From Planctomycetota bacterium (lineage in GTDB: Bacteria > Planctomycetota > B15-G4 > SIAN01), in assembly GCA_028289345.1 (NCBI GenBank), contig JANQQL010000010.1, forward strand, positions 62,001 through 126,000: 64,000 bases of DNA, read 5' to 3'. The translations under genes and the position numbers were made by a program. Shown in pieces: positions 32,897-41,983 of this stretch. Below the pieces are notes generated by a model, which was given only the letters and a program-made list of their open reading frames with translations, searched no databases and was not told the origin of the DNA. How positions within the stretch are numbered: the first letter of the stretch is position 1; every line of letters starts with the position of its first letter.

Positions 32897-34744
32897 ATGA
32901 ATCGCAACCAGCATCCCTCTCCGACCCATCCTCTCCGTGAACGAGGCTCGGCCCTATTGGTCGTCGTCTTGGTCTCTGCCGGGGCAATGGCCGCCACCCT
33001 GAGTCTGTTCTCCGGACGCGCGCTCATGGAGCAGCGCCGGGCGCAGAGTCAGATATGCCTGGAGCAAGCGGCATGGCGGGCCCGCGGCGAGGTCGAACTG
33101 GCACGCGTGCGAGTCGCCGAGGCGGCCTATGTTGGGGGACGAAATCAGGTCCTGCGCGACGCCTTGGACCAAGATCCCCCGCTCATTCCCGGCACCGGAG
33201 TGGTCGTCGAGGAAGCCGGCCCCCCCGGTTGGTACCGTTTGGCTCACGTCGCCCTCGTCGAACAATACCCAGGATCCGCCACGACTTTCGTTCGCGAAGG
33301 CACCTCCTACGCCGCTTACAACTACTACGTCGAAGACCACGACTTGGGCGTGTCTGGCGAGCCGCGTGGACAAATCCACACCAACAAGAAGTTGGAGATC
33401 TATTTCCCCGACGCCAAGTTCGATGATCTGGTGTCTTCGGGAGGTGGATTCTCCTACTTGTACGGAGCCTCGGAAGCGAACTCGACGTTCCAAGGAGGAT
33501 CCGATCCCGCCGCCGAGGAGAAGTCACTCCTGGACGAGATCGACATGGACTCGTTGAAGGGGGCCGCCATCTTCGTCGCCCCCGCAGGACTGGATGCCGA
33601 CGTCCGCTTGAAGGGCGAAGACATCGAGGTGTCTCTCTACGAAAAAGGCCACACCGAGAAGCTGCCCTACCTTTCCGAGAAGAACGAGAAGGGCCCGCTG
33701 GTCTACCAAGAAGTCACCAAGACCAAGTACAAGACGGTCCACAAGCAGGTCGACGTCAAGAAGTCCAAGAAGGTCTGGATCCCCTTCACCAGCAGTTCCG
33801 CGGGCGGCGGCACGGACATCGGAGGCGGCAGCACCGCCGGCGGCTACTGGAAGACCGAGTATTACTACGTCAAAGAGTGGAAAGACGTCAAAGAACCGGA
33901 CGGAACGTACAAGGTGTGGGAGTGGGTGCAGACCTACGTCAAAGTTCCTGTCACGAAGTACAAGAAGAAGTGGGTCCCCGGAGAGCTGGTTCAGAAGTCC
34001 ACCTTCTCCGCCGACGGCATCTTCTACTTCGAGGACCGCATTCGCTCTCTGAAGGGCCAACTCAACGGCAACGTCACGTTGGTCAGCGACCAGAACGTCA
34101 AGATCACTGGGACGATCCAGTATGTCGATGGAAACGGCGAAACCGCGTACTTGAACGGGCTGAAGCCCTCCGAGGAGTACATCCCCAACCCTGACTTCGA
34201 AAGAGACCATGCGCTGGGGGTGATCGCCAAGGACGCCATTCTTTACAGCAAGGGCTCTCCAAACACGATGGAGATCAACGCCTCGCTGATCTCCATTGAA
34301 GATCGAGTGGGATTCGAGGGCATCAAGATCGATGCTTCCGGCAAGGCCAAACGGAATGGCGGGAAGAAGATCAAAACCTCCCTTCGTCGAAGCGGCAGCA
34401 TCATGTGCGCGTTTCGTCCGATGGCCACACTGCTGAACTCCAAGGGCCAGGTCGAGACCGGGTTCAAAGAAGGAGCCAGCGTCTATGACCGCTCGCTGCT
34501 GGCCAATCCTCCACCGGGCTATCCGACGGAAGACGTTCCCAGCTACCTGGACACCATCTCCCAAGGGGGGCAGGGCTTCTCCGCCTACATGAGCTTGCCG
34601 GCGACCGGGATGAACAACTTCATGGATCCCACCGTGCTTCGCCAAATCGGCCAGGACAATCACCATGTCTGGGAAGCCGACGCGGACCTGATCCATGACA
34701 TCCAGGAAGCGGCGGATGGTTGCAAGAGCTGCGAGGAGTACTGA
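32897..34744 (+). CDS. Pilus-assembly-associated protein, PilX/DUF4900-like
   Basis: The 615-residue protein opens with a basic leader, RGSALLVVVLVSAGAMAATLSL, a single N-terminal helix like those of PilX/GspK-like minor components. The blocks GQIHTNKKLEI and LKGQLNGNVTLVSDQNVKITGTIQY match the DUF4900-type domain that accompanies such proteins. Between them (residues about 270-375) is an unusual insertion rich in Lys, Tyr and Val with a Gly/Ser-rich middle (SSSAGGGTDIGGGSTAGG). It starts nine bases after the pseudopilin stop and precedes another pseudopilin by four bases. Confidence 0.76.
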   Translation: MNRNQHPSPTHPLRERGSALLVVVLVSAGAMAATLSLFSGRALMEQRRAQSQICLEQAAWRARGEVELARVRVAEAAYVGGRNQVLRDALDQDPPLIPGTGVVVEEAGPPGWYRLAHVALVEQYPGSATTFVREGTSYAAYNYYVEDHDLGVSGEPRGQIHTNKKLEIYFPDAKFDDLVSSGGGFSYLYGASEANSTFQGGSDPAAEEKSLLDEIDMDSLKGAAIFVAPAGLDADVRLKGEDIEVSLYEKGHTEKLPYLSEKNEKGPLVYQEVTKTKYKTVHKQVDVKKSKKVWIPFTSSSAGGGTDIGGGSTAGGYWKTEYYYVKEWKDVKEPDGTYKVWEWVQTYVKVPVTKYKKKWVPGELVQKSTFSADGIFYFEDRIRSLKGQLNGNVTLVSDQNVKITGTIQYVDGNGETAYLNGLKPSEEYIPNPDFERDHALGVIAKDAILYSKGSPNTMEINASLISIEDRVGFEGIKIDASGKAKRNGGKKIKTSLRRSGSIMCAFRPMATLLNSKGQVETGFKEGASVYDRSLLANPPPGYPTEDVPSYLDTISQGGQGFSAYMSLPATGMNNFMDPTVLRQIGQDNHHVWEADADLIHDIQEAADGCKSCEEY

Positions 34745-34748
34745 ACGC

Positions 34749-35336
34749 ATGAGTGGAGGCATTCGGGCATTCCGAACGAGACGCCGGCGGTCGCCAACGA
34801 CAGCAAAAGGTCGCCAAGCGGGCTACACGCTGGTCGAGACCGCGATTGCCATGGCGGTCATGGCGGTCGTCTTGCAGGCGCTCCTGATGGCAACTTTGGC
34901 ATTGAGTCGCAGCTCCCAACTTGGGGAACGTCGGCTCGACCAAGCGCGACAGGGAGACTTGGCTTTGCGTTCCGTGGCGGACGAGCTGGCGCTGACCTCG
35001 ACGGACACCGACCCTGACACCGGTCTTCCCTACCTGACCATCACGGACAACGGTCAGGCCGACTCCATCTCGTTCCGCAGAATCAATGGGGTGAGCGGTG
35101 CGACGGGAGAGGTCGTGCCGGTCTGGTCGACTCCCATCGAGTTCTTGTTGGACCAAGAACGACTGGTTCGCCGGCAAGACGGAGCGGACCAAGTCATTCT
35201 GGAATCCGCAACCACCCTGGAGATCGAGCTGGACGACAGCGATCGCATCGTTCTTCGTGTGGGGCTGAACTCGGACCAAGACCAAGTGGGAGCACACGCG
35301 ACCACTCGAGAGCTCCTGGTCCTTCCGCAGTCCTGA
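34749..35336 (+). CDS. Pseudopilin-like protein with prepilin signal
   Basis: The 195-residue protein has a long basic leader and the prepilin site G^YTLVETAIAMAVMAVVLQAL (Glu5 conserved). The C-terminal domain is beta-rich (FRRINGVSG, WSTPIEFLLDQERLVRRQ), like GspJ/PilW-type minor pseudopilins. ATG 34749 lies four bases after the stop of the upstream gene, so translation is coupled. Confidence 0.78.
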   Translation: MSGGIRAFRTRRRRSPTTAKGRQAGYTLVETAIAMAVMAVVLQALLMATLALSRSSQLGERRLDQARQGDLALRSVADELALTSTDTDPDTGLPYLTITDNGQADSISFRRINGVSGATGEVVPVWSTPIEFLLDQERLVRRQDGADQVILESATTLEIELDDSDRIVLRVGLNSDQDQVGAHATTRELLVLPQS

Positions 35337-35347
35337 GAACGGGGAGA

Positions 35348-36223
35348 ATGAGCAGCATGGCGCAAGCGTGGGCCTGGGGCGTTTTCTGGGGATTGAACGG
35401 ACTGGTGGGGATGGCGATTCCCTCGAGTTTCGCGGATGAGTGCCAGTCGGACTCGAATCCGGTTCCCTTCACCAGCGCCGAGGTTCAAGCTCGAGCACTC
35501 TTCGGCCAGGCCATGAACGAGGAGAACCACGGGAGTCCCGTTCGAGCGGCGGAGCTGTACGAACAAGCGACCTCGCTGGCCCCCGACTACCTGGCTCCGA
35601 TTCTCGCACGCGGCACCTTGGCGTTCGAAAGCCAAGACTATCGCGTGGCGGAAGAGTGCTATTCGAAAGCCCTCGGCCTTCGACCCGGGGACCTCGACCT
35701 CCTGCTCACGCTGGCGCGAACCCATCTCGCACTCGAGGAGCCAGGAGCCGCTCTTTTCTTGCTCGACCCTGCTCTTGCCGGGGGATGGAACGAGGAACTC
35801 GCCATGGCCAAGGTCGAGGCACTGGCTCATCTCGGAGACAAGGCTGGCGCAGTCGAAGTGCTTTCGCGGTTCGTCCCCGGAAAGACCTTTGACCAAGCTC
35901 TGCAGCTGCTCCTGCGAATGTACGAACTCGACGACGACCTCGCTCCCGCCATCGAACTTGCGAAAGGTTTGGTCGCTCGCTCCCCCGACGACGGTGTCCT
36001 CCGCGCAAGATACACACACTTGCTCCTTCGAGCCCAGGAATACGGCCGCGCCGCCGACCTCATGGAGCAAACCCTCAAACAGAATCCCAAGGATCACGAT
36101 CTGCGCCGAGCTCTCGTGCAGTTGTACGGGGGGCCATTCCCCAACGCTGCCCGAGTCTCACTCCATGAACGGATCCTTGAGAGAAGCAACACCGAGAAGT
36201 CTCGTCCAGGAAGGAACCCATGA
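35348..36223 (+). CDS. Secreted TPR-repeat protein
   Basis: The 291-residue protein begins with a hydrophobic segment resembling a signal peptide, then carries about five TPR-like repeats (RAAELYEQATSLAPDYLAPI, RVAEECYSKALGLRPGDLDL, RAADLMEQTLKQNPKDHDL). It is likely a periplasmic scaffold for the pseudopilin system encoded just upstream. GGGGAGA lies directly before ATG 35348, and its stop overlaps the next start (ATGA at 36220). Confidence 0.75.
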   Translation: MSSMAQAWAWGVFWGLNGLVGMAIPSSFADECQSDSNPVPFTSAEVQARALFGQAMNEENHGSPVRAAELYEQATSLAPDYLAPILARGTLAFESQDYRVAEECYSKALGLRPGDLDLLLTLARTHLALEEPGAALFLLDPALAGGWNEELAMAKVEALAHLGDKAGAVEVLSRFVPGKTFDQALQLLLRMYELDDDLAPAIELAKGLVARSPDDGVLRARYTHLLLRAQEYGRAADLMEQTLKQNPKDHDLRRALVQLYGGPFPNAARVSLHERILERSNTEKSRPGRNP

Positions 36224-36855
36224 AAACGCCGAATCGACGTCATTCGTCCCAGATCATCGACAAGAAGTTTCAATACCGCATCATTGCCAGAATCGGTGGC
36301 ATCGGACTGTTCTACTTCTCGTTCTGTCTCGCCACGGCGATCTTCCTTCCGTCGCTGTTCGCCAAGATGGGCGTCGGAGGCCCGGAAAGCGGTGATCAGT
36401 TTGCGTTCCGGATGGAGATCCTGTTCAAGGTCCTTCTCGTTCCCCTGCTGGTCTCGTTCGTCGGGATGTGGATTCAGGGTTTGCAAGAAACCTTCCGCGT
36501 CGCGGGTCCCGCGTATCGACTTCGCACGGTCTTCTCGCAGCTTAAGAGCCTGTCCATCTCCCGAGGGGTGAAGACCAGAGAGAAGGACTACCTGCAGGAC
36601 ACCACGGCCGTGGTGAATGAAGGACTCATTCGAGTCCACGACCACCTGGAACACCTTCAGAAGGTTGGCGTGGACGTTCAGCGCATGCTCAAAAGTAACT
36701 CGCCTCCCGACGCCGAGACCTGGGACCAGGTGTCCAAGACGATGAACCAGCTGGTCGACGGCCTGTTTCAATTCGAACTGCAGAGCGCGGTGGAAACATC
36801 CGCCCCGGCTCACGAGCCGTCGAAGGAGGCTCCCACACCGGCCGGAGTCGCGTGA
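36220..36855 (+). CDS. Two-helix membrane protein, HAMP/chemoreceptor-like, function unknown
   Basis: The 211-residue protein begins with the motif SSQIIDKKFQYRII, followed by two membrane helices (IGLFYFSFCLATAIFLPSLF and ILFKVLLVPLLVSFVGMWI). A HAMP-like linker (QETFRVAGPAYRLRTVFSQLKSL) and a helical C-terminal part come next. Proteins of this form occur in deep-branching bacteria beside pilus or secretion genes. It overlaps the TPR gene by four bases and is probably the last gene of the operon starting at 32393. The downstream neighbour is convergent. Confidence 0.6.
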   Translation: MKTPNRRHSSQIIDKKFQYRIIARIGGIGLFYFSFCLATAIFLPSLFAKMGVGGPESGDQFAFRMEILFKVLLVPLLVSFVGMWIQGLQETFRVAGPAYRLRTVFSQLKSLSISRGVKTREKDYLQDTTAVVNEGLIRVHDHLEHLQKVGVDVQRMLKSNSPPDAETWDQVSKTMNQLVDGLFQFELQSAVETSAPAHEPSKEAPTPAGVA

Positions 36856-36879
36856 CTTCGATCAAACAGCGCCGCCGAA

Positions 36880-38571
36880 TCAGCGCAGAAGAACTCGCAT
36901 CGTTTGAACCGCCTTGTCCAACTGCGGGTCCACCAAAGGAACCGCCAGGAGCTCGGGGGATCGGGCCCCATGCAGCACCCGCGTGACGTGGGCCAACCCG
37001 GCGTGCTCGGCAGGAGTTCGCGGATCCACATTCTGTTTCCTGGCACACTCGAGGACGATCTTCGGAACTCGGTCCCCGCGCAAGTCGACAAGATCTTGGT
37101 CGCTGAGCTTCAGATCCCCGACGTGGCGGACAAGGCTCGAGTGATCGGCGTACTTTGCCCGAGCCTCCATCGCCTCGGGGCTCGCCAGGGCTTCCGCACA
37201 GCGCAAGTCCGGCGTGAGTCCGATCCCCTGCACGTTGTTTCCTCGCGGAGAGTCGAACCGCATGCAGCTCACCATCAGGATCGCGATCTCCGAGAAAGCC
37301 TCCAGCGCTCGAGTGAGGCCCGCGTCGAAACTCGGCTCCCAGTCGAAGGGAATCGGCATCTGACCAATTCCCTTCCCGTAGGTCGTGCCACCGACAATCA
37401 TCCCACGACGCAAGTCTTTCAATCCCCCAGCAACCAGCTCGGAGGCGCTCGCACTCGAGCCGTTCACCAACACCACCAACGGGAATTCGATCGAGAACGA
37501 GGGTCCGGTCCCGAGCAACACCTCTGGGAGCTTCTGAGGAACCTGTTCCCGTTGATGAAGCCGACTGATGACGGCCCCCCGCTCGACGAACAAACTCGCC
37601 AGAGCCCAACCGTCAACGACGTAGCCGCCGGGATTTCCCCGCAGATCGAGAATGAAACCCTGAGCTCCTTGATCGATCAATGACTTGCCAAGGTCCCGCA
37701 GCTGCATTGCCGTCCCGTTGAACATTCGATAGCAGAGGTAGCCGATCCGATCTTCCAACAGGCAGCCGTAGGTCCCCCCGGGAAGGCTGGCAAACAAGGA
37801 AACGGTGGTCGACCGAGTCCACCCTTCTCGATGCACCTCCAAGGTCACCGGCTTCTCGACCTCTCGCCGAGCGGCAGACAGGGACCAGGATTCGACCGGA
37901 CGCCGGTTGATGGCAAGCACTCGGTCTCCGCGACGCAGCCCCTTGTGATCCGCATCGCTGCCCGCCATGACAAAAGAGATCTCCTTGGCGCCTTCCTTCG
38001 ACTCTTGCAAGTCGATTCCCACCCACTCCGGGAACATGGACTGGAAAAAGGCTTCGAAGGAGAACAAGTCCGAGCCGCGGAACAACTGGGTGAACGGATC
38101 CCCGACCTCATCGAGAACCACCTCTCGCAAGAGCGCAAGTTGAGCGGACCGCGGCTCATTGGACTCCGCTTTCTGATCAGCTCTCATCTCCTGATCCAAG
38201 ACATCGAGGAGTTCGGACCAGTGGCTCGATCGCTCCGTCAGAGGCGCAAAGAGTGTCGCCTCCTCGGGATTGTTCGTCAGACGCTGGACCCAGTGCGCGT
38301 AGCAGCGCTGGTGAAAGTCACGGCGGGTGACCCCTTCCAGAGAAACGTGATAGTCGAGCAATGCGGTCACGAGCTCTCGGATCAGCTGAGTGGATAGGGA
38401 GCCCCCCCCTTCCGTCGCTTCGCTCGGATCGATCGGGAACGCCCTCGTCATCTCGTCCCCGCTCCAGGCCTTCGACCGAGCGAGACCATCGGGAAGAGAT
38501 TCGAACAGGAAAGCGAGAACCCAGACGGGGACAAAGATCAGCAATGCGGGGATCGCGAATTTGGAATTCAT
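36880..38571 (-). CDS. S41 family (C-terminal processing) serine peptidase with PDZ domain
   Basis: The 563-residue protein has an N-terminal membrane anchor/signal (IPALLIFVPVWVLAFLF), a helical region and a PDZ domain (residues about 183-260, GIDLQESKEG, KGLRRGDRVLAINRRPVESW). The S41 core follows (IGYLCYRMFNGT, GFILDLRGNPGGYV, NGSSASASELVAGGLKD, GGTTYGKGIGQ). The nucleophile is in the SSASASE motif (residues 372-378) and the general base is Lys400. Such enzymes cleave partially unfolded or tagged envelope proteins. ATG 38571 is clear. It is convergent with the pseudopilin operon. Confidence 0.86.
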   Translation of the reverse strand: MNSKFAIPALLIFVPVWVLAFLFESLPDGLARSKAWSGDEMTRAFPIDPSEATEGGGSLSTQLIRELVTALLDYHVSLEGVTRRDFHQRCYAHWVQRLTNNPEEATLFAPLTERSSHWSELLDVLDQEMRADQKAESNEPRSAQLALLREVVLDEVGDPFTQLFRGSDLFSFEAFFQSMFPEWVGIDLQESKEGAKEISFVMAGSDADHKGLRRGDRVLAINRRPVESWSLSAARREVEKPVTLEVHREGWTRSTTVSLFASLPGGTYGCLLEDRIGYLCYRMFNGTAMQLRDLGKSLIDQGAQGFILDLRGNPGGYVVDGWALASLFVERGAVISRLHQREQVPQKLPEVLLGTGPSFSIEFPLVVLVNGSSASASELVAGGLKDLRRGMIVGGTTYGKGIGQMPIPFDWEPSFDAGLTRALEAFSEIAILMVSCMRFDSPRGNNVQGIGLTPDLRCAEALASPEAMEARAKYADHSSLVRHVGDLKLSDQDLVDLRGDRVPKIVLECARKQNVDPRTPAEHAGLAHVTRVLHGARSPELLAVPLVDPQLDKAVQTMRVLLR

Positions 38572-38738
38572 GACGGTGCCGAGAATAGCCCTCCCCCTTC
38601 TCTTGGAGAACTCGGATCGTCACAGAGGGGCCACGTTTGGATCGATGGAGCCGGAGAGTGAGGAACGGCAGGTCCTGTCTCCGCGTCCGTGATCTCCCGA
38701 AGGACTCGACTGACTCCAAGGTCCACTCACCGCCGCCC

Positions 38739-41330
38739 CTACCACGGAACGGTCACTTCGAACTCGAACGTTCCCCCCGGCAACTCGTCCGCTTTTGGAA
38801 CCACGAACTGAAACGGGTGAGAGCGGAGACTCGAGCCATGCAGGTAGCCGATGTACTGCCCCGGGTCGAGGCGCAGCTCGAGTTCGCCCCCCCGGTACTC
38901 GAGCCCCGACACGACTCCATTGAGGATCCCCATCATGTCCTTGATCGCTCCGAGGACCAGCTGGAACCGCTCCAGGGGAACCTGGTCGCTGTCCACCACT
39001 TTCATGCGAACCGGGATCGTTCCTTTCTCGACCGTGACTTGCAGCTCTTGGTCCCCCGGGTGCAACTCGATGGAGCGCCGGTAGGGCATCGGCGGATCAC
39101 CAGCAAGCGGATAGGCCATCGGACTGACGGACAAGCGGTAGTTCCCCGGAACTAGGTTCGAGAAGAGCATCTGCCCCTCCCGCAGGTGCCGGCCCCCCGC
39201 GCCGATCGTGACAGGCAGGCCGGATTCGTAGATCAAGCGCACGCTGAGATCGGTCGCCGGCCAATCCACATCGGAATCGACGCGAACTGCCAGGTCGCAA
39301 GACGTGCGACCCACCTCTAAGGTCGTTTCGGTGGTTTCCCGCAACTCGACGAACGAGCACTCCGACCGGAACCCCTCCGCTTCGACCCAGATGAGATACC
39401 TGGCCGGTGCAAGTCCGAAAATGTCTGCCCCATCCCGACAATCCTCGGAGAACAGGCTGGGGACTTCTTGCTGCTTCAGCACTTCCCCTAGACCACGGTC
39501 TCGCCGCAGGAACACACGAAACGTAGGAATCGCTTCTCCCGTCACCGAATCGCGGACGTGAATTCGTAGCGTCCTTGGTTCCAACAAGTCTTGCGGGAAG
39601 TCTGCCAGGATCAAATCGGGAAGCACCCCGTCACGGATCACCCCTTCCGCAATGACTTCCGAATACAGAGCCAGCAGCACCCTGGCGCCGTCTGCCACGT
39701 GCTCGGCGGACAACGAGTATTGCCCGCGGTCCCAAGAGATCACTCCATGGCGTCGGGCAAACTCGGGAGACCGCAGCTTGTCTCCCACCGCGCGGGTCGT
39801 GAAGACTTGAAGGGCTCCGAATCGATCGCGGAATTTCGCCGGCAAGCGAGAAATCGCCCGCCGCGCCTCCTCCAGCTTCTCCAGTCCGTGGATCGCACCG
39901 CGAGGGTCTGCCTGGGCCGCAGTGAGTGCGATCACTCCGAAATCTGCGACGCCTTTTGCCTGAAGCTCGCTGGTGTATCCGAGACTGCCATCGGGGGAAC
40001 TGATGCGGACCCGAAACCACTCGGCTTGGAACGGGAGACTTTCGAACAATCCCTCGGCATTGGTCTCAAGGCTGACCAAAGGAGCCGACCGCGTCGAAAG
40101 AGCATCGGACCACACTCCTTCGATGTGAACTTGGGCCCGGGGCACCGGCTTGCCACGAATGTTTCGGACTTCTCCTCGCACTCGAGTTCCACCGGACAGC
40201 AAGAGCTCGACATGACGATTGGGGGTTCGGTCATCCAGAGTCAGGGAGGCCTCCAATGCAGCTCCCAAACGCGGCTCCAATGTCGCGAGCGACCAACCGA
40301 CCACCGGCTGAGAAGTTTCGAAAGAGAACTCCCCGTCTTCGGAGCTCCACGTGACCAACCAGGGACGATCTTCTGGGACGCGATCGCGGGTCAGAACAAG
40401 TCCCCACTTCTCGAGATCCCGAGCCGAATAGAACGCTTGATGATCATCGGGAGAGCCGAAGAACACCGGCACTCCTGCCACGGGCAACCCGCCCGACTGG
40501 CGGACGATTCCTGACAGCCGGAACCGAGGAGTTTCGTCGCTTGGCGCCAACCTGCTCTTCGGCCTCTCACTCGTTGCTGCCGAAACCCGAGAGGGAGAAA
40601 CTTCGGGGGCCGTAGCACGCTCTGCGGGTTTCTCCAAGGCTGCAGTGCGGGTCCTCGGTTCGTCCACTCGTTCACGCCCCCAGGGACGCAAGACGGCCAA
40701 GAGCGCGACCGCCCCAAGCAGGAGCAACCATCCGAACTTCCCGCGCCGCCCCGAATCCGTCGCCGGCTTTGAACGAGCAAGGGGCTCCCCATCCTGCAAA
40801 GACAGCAGCAGCAACGTCCATGCACGACGACTTCCGCCGTTCCTGCGGTCCAAGATTTGGCGCAACCTCTCCTTCGCGCGGCGCAAGCGCGTGTGAATCG
40901 TGAACACGGAACAACGGAACCGGAGCGCAATCTCTTTGGGAGAAAGGTCCTCCGCAAAGCGCAGCTGCAAAAGCTGGCGAGTTTCCTCATCCAGCTGGCC
41001 AAGAGCCTCAGAGAGCTCCTGCATCGCTTGCGTACGAAGAACACGGTCGTCGGGCTTTTCCGGGGGGGACGGCGGCGTGACCTTGTCCAGCCGACGAAGG
41101 TAGCGGTCCTCACCTCGGCGTTGGTTCGAGGCCAGTCGTCGCAACACCCGCGACACATAAGCCGGCATCGCCCGCGGGTCCCGCGGGGGGTGAGTCAAAA
41201 CCGTGAGCCAGGTTTCTTGAACAAGGTCTTCCGCCGCGTGAGAGTCAGAAACCAAGGAGTGAGCGACTCGACGCAACATCGGTTGATAGGAGGAGACGGA
41301 TTCCTTGAGCGGAATGTCCCGAGAGGGCAT
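38739..41330 (-). CDS. ECF-type sigma factor fused to a membrane helix and extracytoplasmic carboxypeptidase-regulatory-like domains
   Basis: Residues of about 10-75 are sigma-70 region 2 (PMLRRVAHSLVSDSHAAEDLVQETW) and about 105-160 are region 4 (LSEALGQLDEETRQLLQLRF, SPKEIALRFRCSVFTIHTRL). A single hydrophobic helix follows (GWLLLLGAVALLAVLRPWG, near residue 200). The remaining 650 residues are beta-sandwich repeats of the carboxypeptidase regulatory/CarbopepD type (FRLSGIVRQSGGLPVAGVPV, RGEVRNIRGKPVPRAQVHIEG). ECF factors with C-terminal extensions are known in Planctomycetota. The likely topology is cytoplasmic sigma, one membrane pass, sensor outside. Start at ATG 41330 with CGGAGGA upstream; a 31-codon upstream extension is possible. 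Confidence 0.83.
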   Translation of the reverse strand: MPSRDIPLKESVSSYQPMLRRVAHSLVSDSHAAEDLVQETWLTVLTHPPRDPRAMPAYVSRVLRRLASNQRRGEDRYLRRLDKVTPPSPPEKPDDRVLRTQAMQELSEALGQLDEETRQLLQLRFAEDLSPKEIALRFRCSVFTIHTRLRRAKERLRQILDRRNGGSRRAWTLLLLSLQDGEPLARSKPATDSGRRGKFGWLLLLGAVALLAVLRPWGRERVDEPRTRTAALEKPAERATAPEVSPSRVSAATSERPKSRLAPSDETPRFRLSGIVRQSGGLPVAGVPVFFGSPDDHQAFYSARDLEKWGLVLTRDRVPEDRPWLVTWSSEDGEFSFETSQPVVGWSLATLEPRLGAALEASLTLDDRTPNRHVELLLSGGTRVRGEVRNIRGKPVPRAQVHIEGVWSDALSTRSAPLVSLETNAEGLFESLPFQAEWFRVRISSPDGSLGYTSELQAKGVADFGVIALTAAQADPRGAIHGLEKLEEARRAISRLPAKFRDRFGALQVFTTRAVGDKLRSPEFARRHGVISWDRGQYSLSAEHVADGARVLLALYSEVIAEGVIRDGVLPDLILADFPQDLLEPRTLRIHVRDSVTGEAIPTFRVFLRRDRGLGEVLKQQEVPSLFSEDCRDGADIFGLAPARYLIWVEAEGFRSECSFVELRETTETTLEVGRTSCDLAVRVDSDVDWPATDLSVRLIYESGLPVTIGAGGRHLREGQMLFSNLVPGNYRLSVSPMAYPLAGDPPMPYRRSIELHPGDQELQVTVEKGTIPVRMKVVDSDQVPLERFQLVLGAIKDMMGILNGVVSGLEYRGGELELRLDPGQYIGYLHGSSLRSHPFQFVVPKADELPGGTFEFEVTVPW

Positions 41331-41983
41331 GTCGATGGGAACGGTCCTCCGTGGCGAAGCCGGCTCGAACAAGCGCTGCTCGCGTAAGTCATAGTCTCGA
41401 GCAATGACCGAGCAACCCAGCAAACAACCAGCGACCTCCCGAGAAATTCGCCGTCCATCAAAGATTCTTGAACAACCGGAGGAACCGACGGTGTCTGTGC
41501 CTACGAGGTGGTTTGCTCGGACGCTTTCCTGAGCGGAGAGCGAACTCGAACGACCCCGCGCCCCATGGTCTTTCAGGGGCTTCGGCCTGACACCGGCCGC
41601 CGGGCAAGCCTGGAAACCCCGCAGTCTTCCGATCGAATCCGGGAATCTCTTTGGCTTGCTCGTTCAAGCGTTTGCTTTGCTCTGCCCCGCGGCGTCACGG
41701 GAGCTCCTGACTCGGCGACATTGCTCGCCGCCTGTCCGTTGCTTCAGACCCTGGAGCCCGCCCGGCGCGATCGGGCAAGCACGAGTCTTGAGTCCCAAAG
41801 CCAACACCCCGTCCCAACAGTCCCGCCAACAACCCGGTTCATAAGAAGAAGTCGGGAAGTAGAGATCCAACCCGAATCCCCTGCCTCCCTCGATCAGCTC
41901 GGAATCAACACTCGGGAGTCGGATTGCCGATAGGGAACTTCTTGCTTCTCCCGGAATGCAGCCAGAAAGAAAAGCTCCCCCCA
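41331..41983. other. Divergent intergenic region with repeat remnants
   Basis: This 653-bp gap separates the sigma-fusion gene and the GspE/PilB-like gene. It holds a short remnant of the dispersed palindromic repeat (41602-41661). A plus-strand open frame of 140 codons crosses it but has a Ser/Arg/Pro-rich composition typical of non-coding GC-rich DNA. A TTG at 41924 would extend the ATPase by 20 codons. Confidence 0.45.
41602..41661 (-). repeat. Short remnant of the dispersed palindromic repeat
   Basis: On the minus strand GATTCGATCGGAAGACTG is followed by GTTTCCAGGCTTGCCCG, matching the right end of the long copies (GATCCGATCGGGAG, TATTCCAGCGGCTTG). GCAAGCC at 41604-41610 and GGCTTGC at 41653-41659 form an inverted pair, as if the middle had been deleted. 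Confidence 0.5.

Noticed and set aside
41508..41933. Plus-strand open frame of about 140 codons upstream of the ATPase
   Set aside because: Serine-, arginine- and proline-rich composition without motifs, and it overlaps a repeat remnant.
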